NCBI RefSeq assembly: GCF_900113735.1 | Contig: NZ_FOQM01000027.1 | Span: 1 to 64,000 of the forward strand | Source of the DNA: Bradyrhizobium sp. Gha | GTDB lineage: Bacteria; Pseudomonadota; Alphaproteobacteria; Rhizobiales; Xanthobacteraceae | Direction: 5' to 3' | DNA: 64,000 nucleotides | Part shown: positions 61,737 through 64,000 of the stretch, piece after piece | Layout: each line of letters opens with the position of its first letter | Position numbering within the stretch: the first letter of the stretch is position 1 | Program-made: the position numbers and the translations under genes | Notes under the pieces: model-generated | Told to the model about the DNA's origin: nothing | What the model saw: the letters and a program-made list of their open reading frames with translations, nothing else | Databases searched by the model: none

Positions 61737-62415
61737 CGGGATACTCAAGCTCGAGCACGTCTGCAAAGCCTACAATGTCGGGCTGCCTACGCAGGTCGAG
61801 GTGCTGCACGACATCGATCTCGAACTCGACCATGGCGAGTTTCTGGCGCTCATGGGGCCGTCCGGTTCCGGGAAAAGCACGCTCCTCAATATCGTCGGTC
61901 TACTTGACCGGCCGACCTCCGGCCGTCTGCTGATCAAGGGCAGGGATACCGCGATACTCGGAGATGATGAGCTCACGCATTTGCGAGGTCATACCATCGG
62001 CTTCGTGTTCCAGTATCATTTGCTGATATCCGCATTCACGGCCCGCGAAAACGTGATGATGCCGATGCTTGCCGATCGCGGATTTCCAAGCGTGGAGCTC
62101 GGAAAGCGCGCGGACGATCTTCTGCGTCAGGTCGGTTTGGAGAGGTTCGGGAGCAACCTTGCCAACAACATGTCGGGAGGCCAGCAGCAGCGAGTGGCAG
62201 TCGCCAGAGCGCTTGCCATGAATCCCGACCTGGTCCTGGCTGACGAGCCGACCGGCAATCTCGACACGAAATCGGCGGATTCCATCTTCGAACTGATGCG
62301 ACGCGTCAACCGGGAGAGCGGTACGAGTTTTCTGCTGGTTACCCACAATCTAGATCTGGCACGTCGGTGCGACCGGATCATCCAGGTTGTTGATGGGCGG
62401 ATTGCGGGTCACTGA
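61729..62415 (+). CDS. LolD/MacB-type ABC transporter ATPase
   Basis: A 228-residue ATPase with Walker A GPSGSGKSTLL, signature MSGGQQQRVAVARAL and Walker B LVLADEPTGNLD. Starts at GTG 61729, overlapping the permease gene by eight bases. In MacB the two functions are fused, here they are separate, as in LolCD or FtsEX-type transporters. Ends the operon. Confidence 0.9.
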   Translation: MGDGILKLEHVCKAYNVGLPTQVEVLHDIDLELDHGEFLALMGPSGSGKSTLLNIVGLLDRPTSGRLLIKGRDTAILGDDELTHLRGHTIGFVFQYHLLISAFTARENVMMPMLADRGFPSVELGKRADDLLRQVGLERFGSNLANNMSGGQQQRVAVARALAMNPDLVLADEPTGNLDTKSADSIFELMRRVNRESGTSFLLVTHNLDLARRCDRIIQVVDGRIAGH

Positions 62416-62474
62416 CCATTGTGCGCGAGCCGATCAACTGATTGGCAATGACAACGCAGCGCGGCGGTCGCGTG

Positions 62475-62488
62475 TTGACCTGAATCAA
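62475..62488 (+). promoter_or_regulatory. FixK-type box upstream of ftsH
   Basis: TTGACCTGAATCAA fits TTG(A/C)-N6-(T/G)CAA. It lies 58 bases before the ftsH start. Confidence 0.68.
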
Positions 62489-62545
62489 GCGCACCTCGTT
62501 CACCTAAACTACCATCCTCGTTGATCGATCCGACGGGAGGTGCAC

Positions 62546-64000
62546 GTGGATTCCAACCAGGTCTCGCGAAAGCAGACCACAATAATGGCAGTCATCTTCG
62601 CGGGGAGCATGCTGCTCGTCGTCCTGCAATTCATTGCGACCACCTACAATTCCATCGAATCCATTCCGTATAGTCAGTTCGAGCAGTTGCTGGCCCAGGA
62701 CAAAGTCACGGAAGTTACTGTCGGTCCTGATACGATCCAGGGAAAACTCAAGGAGCCGCTTCCTGGCGGAAAGTCAGCCTTCGTGACGTCGCGAGTTGAT
62801 ATGGCTTTGGCCGAGAAGCTTTCGGCAAAAGGCGTCAGCGTGACGGGTATTCCGGGGGGCGGCCTGCTTCAGGGTTTGCTCTCCTGGATCTTCCCGGTCC
62901 TTGTCTTTGGCGTGATCTGGTACTGGGCTTGGGGCAGCATGGGCGGGCGCCAGGGCTTCGGCGGTTTGATGGCGATCGGGAAGTCGCGTGCCAAGGTCTA
63001 TGTTGAGAAGGATATCAAAGTCACTTTCGCCGATGTCGCTGGCGTCGACGAGGCGAAATTCGAGCTACAGGAGGTCGTTTCGTTCCTGAGAGATCCCGCG
63101 AGCTATGGCCGATTGGGCGCGCATGTGCCCAAGGGAATCCTGCTGGTTGGGCCGCCGGGTACGGGCAAGACATTGCTTGCCCGCGCGGTGGCTGGCGAGG
63201 CGGGGGTCCCATTCTTCTCGATCTCAGGCTCGGAGTTCGTCGAAATGTTCGTCGGGGTGGGCGCGGCGCGCGTCCGAGACCTGTTCGAGCAGGCTCGCAA
63301 GGCCGCCCCTTGCATCATTTTCGTCGACGAGCTTGATGCACTCGGCCGCAGCCGCGGGCCGATGTCGTTCTCGAGCCATGACGAGAAGGAGCAGACCCTC
63401 AATCAGCTGCTGTCGGAGCTTGACGGTTTCGACCCGAGCGCCGGAGTCATCCTGCTGGCGGCTACCAATCGTCCCGAAATCCTCGATCCGGCGCTGATGC
63501 GGGCGGGGCGGTTCGACCGACAGGTTCTCGTCGACCGGCCTGACAAGATCGGACGTACAGCCATTCTCAAGGTGCACGTCGGCAAAATCCGCATGGACGA
63601 GGAGGTCGATCTCGACAAGGTGGCCGGCCTCACCGCCGGCTTCACGGGAGCTGATATCGCCAATCTCGTCAACGAGGCGGCGATCGCCGCGACCCGGCGA
63701 GGTGGCGACAAGGTCTCGTTCGGAGATTTCATCGCCGCAATAGAGCGTATCGTTGCGGGCGTCGAGAAGAAGAGCAGGGTCCTCCGCAAGGACGAGCGTC
63801 GCAGGGTGGCCTATCACGAGATGGGGCATGCTCTCGTGGCGGCAAGCCTGCCCGGCGTCGATCCGGTGCAGAAGGTTTCGATCATACCGCGCGGGATTGG
63901 TGCGCTCGGGTACACCATCCAGCGGCCGACCGAGGACCGGTTTTTGCTGACGACCGCGGAGCTGAAGAACCGTATTGCCGTGCTGATGGGCGGACGGGCC
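62546..64000 (+). CDS. ftsH: ATP-dependent zinc metalloprotease FtsH (partial at right edge)
   Basis: A membrane-bound AAA+ protease. Two membrane helices (residues 13-31 and 110-128) flank a periplasmic part. The AAA module has Walker A GPPGTGKT (202-209), Walker B IIFVDELDALG and the second region of homology NRPEILDPALMRAGRFDRQ. The zinc site HEMGH is at 424-428. The frame is open at base 64000, so the last part lies outside. GTG 62546 with GGGAGG five bases upstream is the start. As a second FtsH in a FixK-boxed island it is probably a stress paralogue. Confidence 0.93.
   Translation, partial: MDSNQVSRKQTTIMAVIFAGSMLLVVLQFIATTYNSIESIPYSQFEQLLAQDKVTEVTVGPDTIQGKLKEPLPGGKSAFVTSRVDMALAEKLSAKGVSVTGIPGGGLLQGLLSWIFPVLVFGVIWYWAWGSMGGRQGFGGLMAIGKSRAKVYVEKDIKVTFADVAGVDEAKFELQEVVSFLRDPASYGRLGAHVPKGILLVGPPGTGKTLLARAVAGEAGVPFFSISGSEFVEMFVGVGAARVRDLFEQARKAAPCIIFVDELDALGRSRGPMSFSSHDEKEQTLNQLLSELDGFDPSAGVILLAATNRPEILDPALMRAGRFDRQVLVDRPDKIGRTAILKVHVGKIRMDEEVDLDKVAGLTAGFTGADIANLVNEAAIAATRRGGDKVSFGDFIAAIERIVAGVEKKSRVLRKDERRRVAYHEMGHALVAASLPGVDPVQKVSIIPRGIGALGYTIQRPTEDRFLLTTAELKNRIAVLMGGRA

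Overview
The window looks like chromosome of a Bradyrhizobium-like alphaproteobacterium. It has high GC, SOS boxes of the alphaproteobacterial form GAAC-N7-GAAC, FixK2-type boxes, rhizobial small hypothetical proteins and Bradyrhizobium-style intergenic palindromes. This assignment rests on pattern recognition; no search was run.

Layout. Bases 1-363 are the end of an IS630-family element. From about 0.5 to 33.5 kb lies ordinary core genome: HAD phosphatase, uvrA and ssb (each with a LexA box, flanking an outer-membrane barrel gene and a decayed copy of it), gyrA, kup, coaD, two cyclophilins, queA, asd, a PepSY protein, a TetR repressor, a frameshifted patatin lipoprotein, tgt, cysK, a caspase-like protein, an EamA transporter, acetoacetyl-CoA synthetase and an AI-2E-type permease. 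asd has a transcription-attenuation leader that was not named before: a 23-residue peptide with eight threonines, followed by an intrinsic terminator. The TetR region holds two near-identical palindromic operators laid over sigma70-like promoters.

From 33.7 to 36.8 kb is a compact catabolic operon (Dabb protein, maleylacetate reductase, amidohydrolase, YCII protein). From 37 to 45 kb is accessory DNA rich in small hypothetical genes, broken genes (LysR tail, ribbon-helix-helix protein, tyrosine recombinase), a collagen-like lipoprotein and a duplicated block of about 280 bases carrying a small-protein gene.

From 45.4 kb to the right edge is a stress island. It holds two CBS-CBS-BON proteins and a truncated CBS relative, an attachment-type protein, Hsp20, a GroEL without GroES, a PDZ-less HtrA-like protease, an acyltransferase, a HlyD/ABC export operon and FtsH. 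Seven FixK2/FNR-type boxes lie in front of its transcription units, so the island is probably induced at low oxygen. Its most interesting part is a translationally coupled operon (51.4 to 47.4 kb, minus strand): an AMP-phosphorylase-type nucleoside phosphorylase, an archaeal-like PRPP synthase and a metallo-beta-lactamase/beta-CASP RNase. I infer an RNA-to-nucleotide-to-phosphoribosyl turnover module that works during oxygen limitation, with the CBS-BON proteins as possible adenylate sensors. No tRNA, rRNA or CRISPR array was seen.
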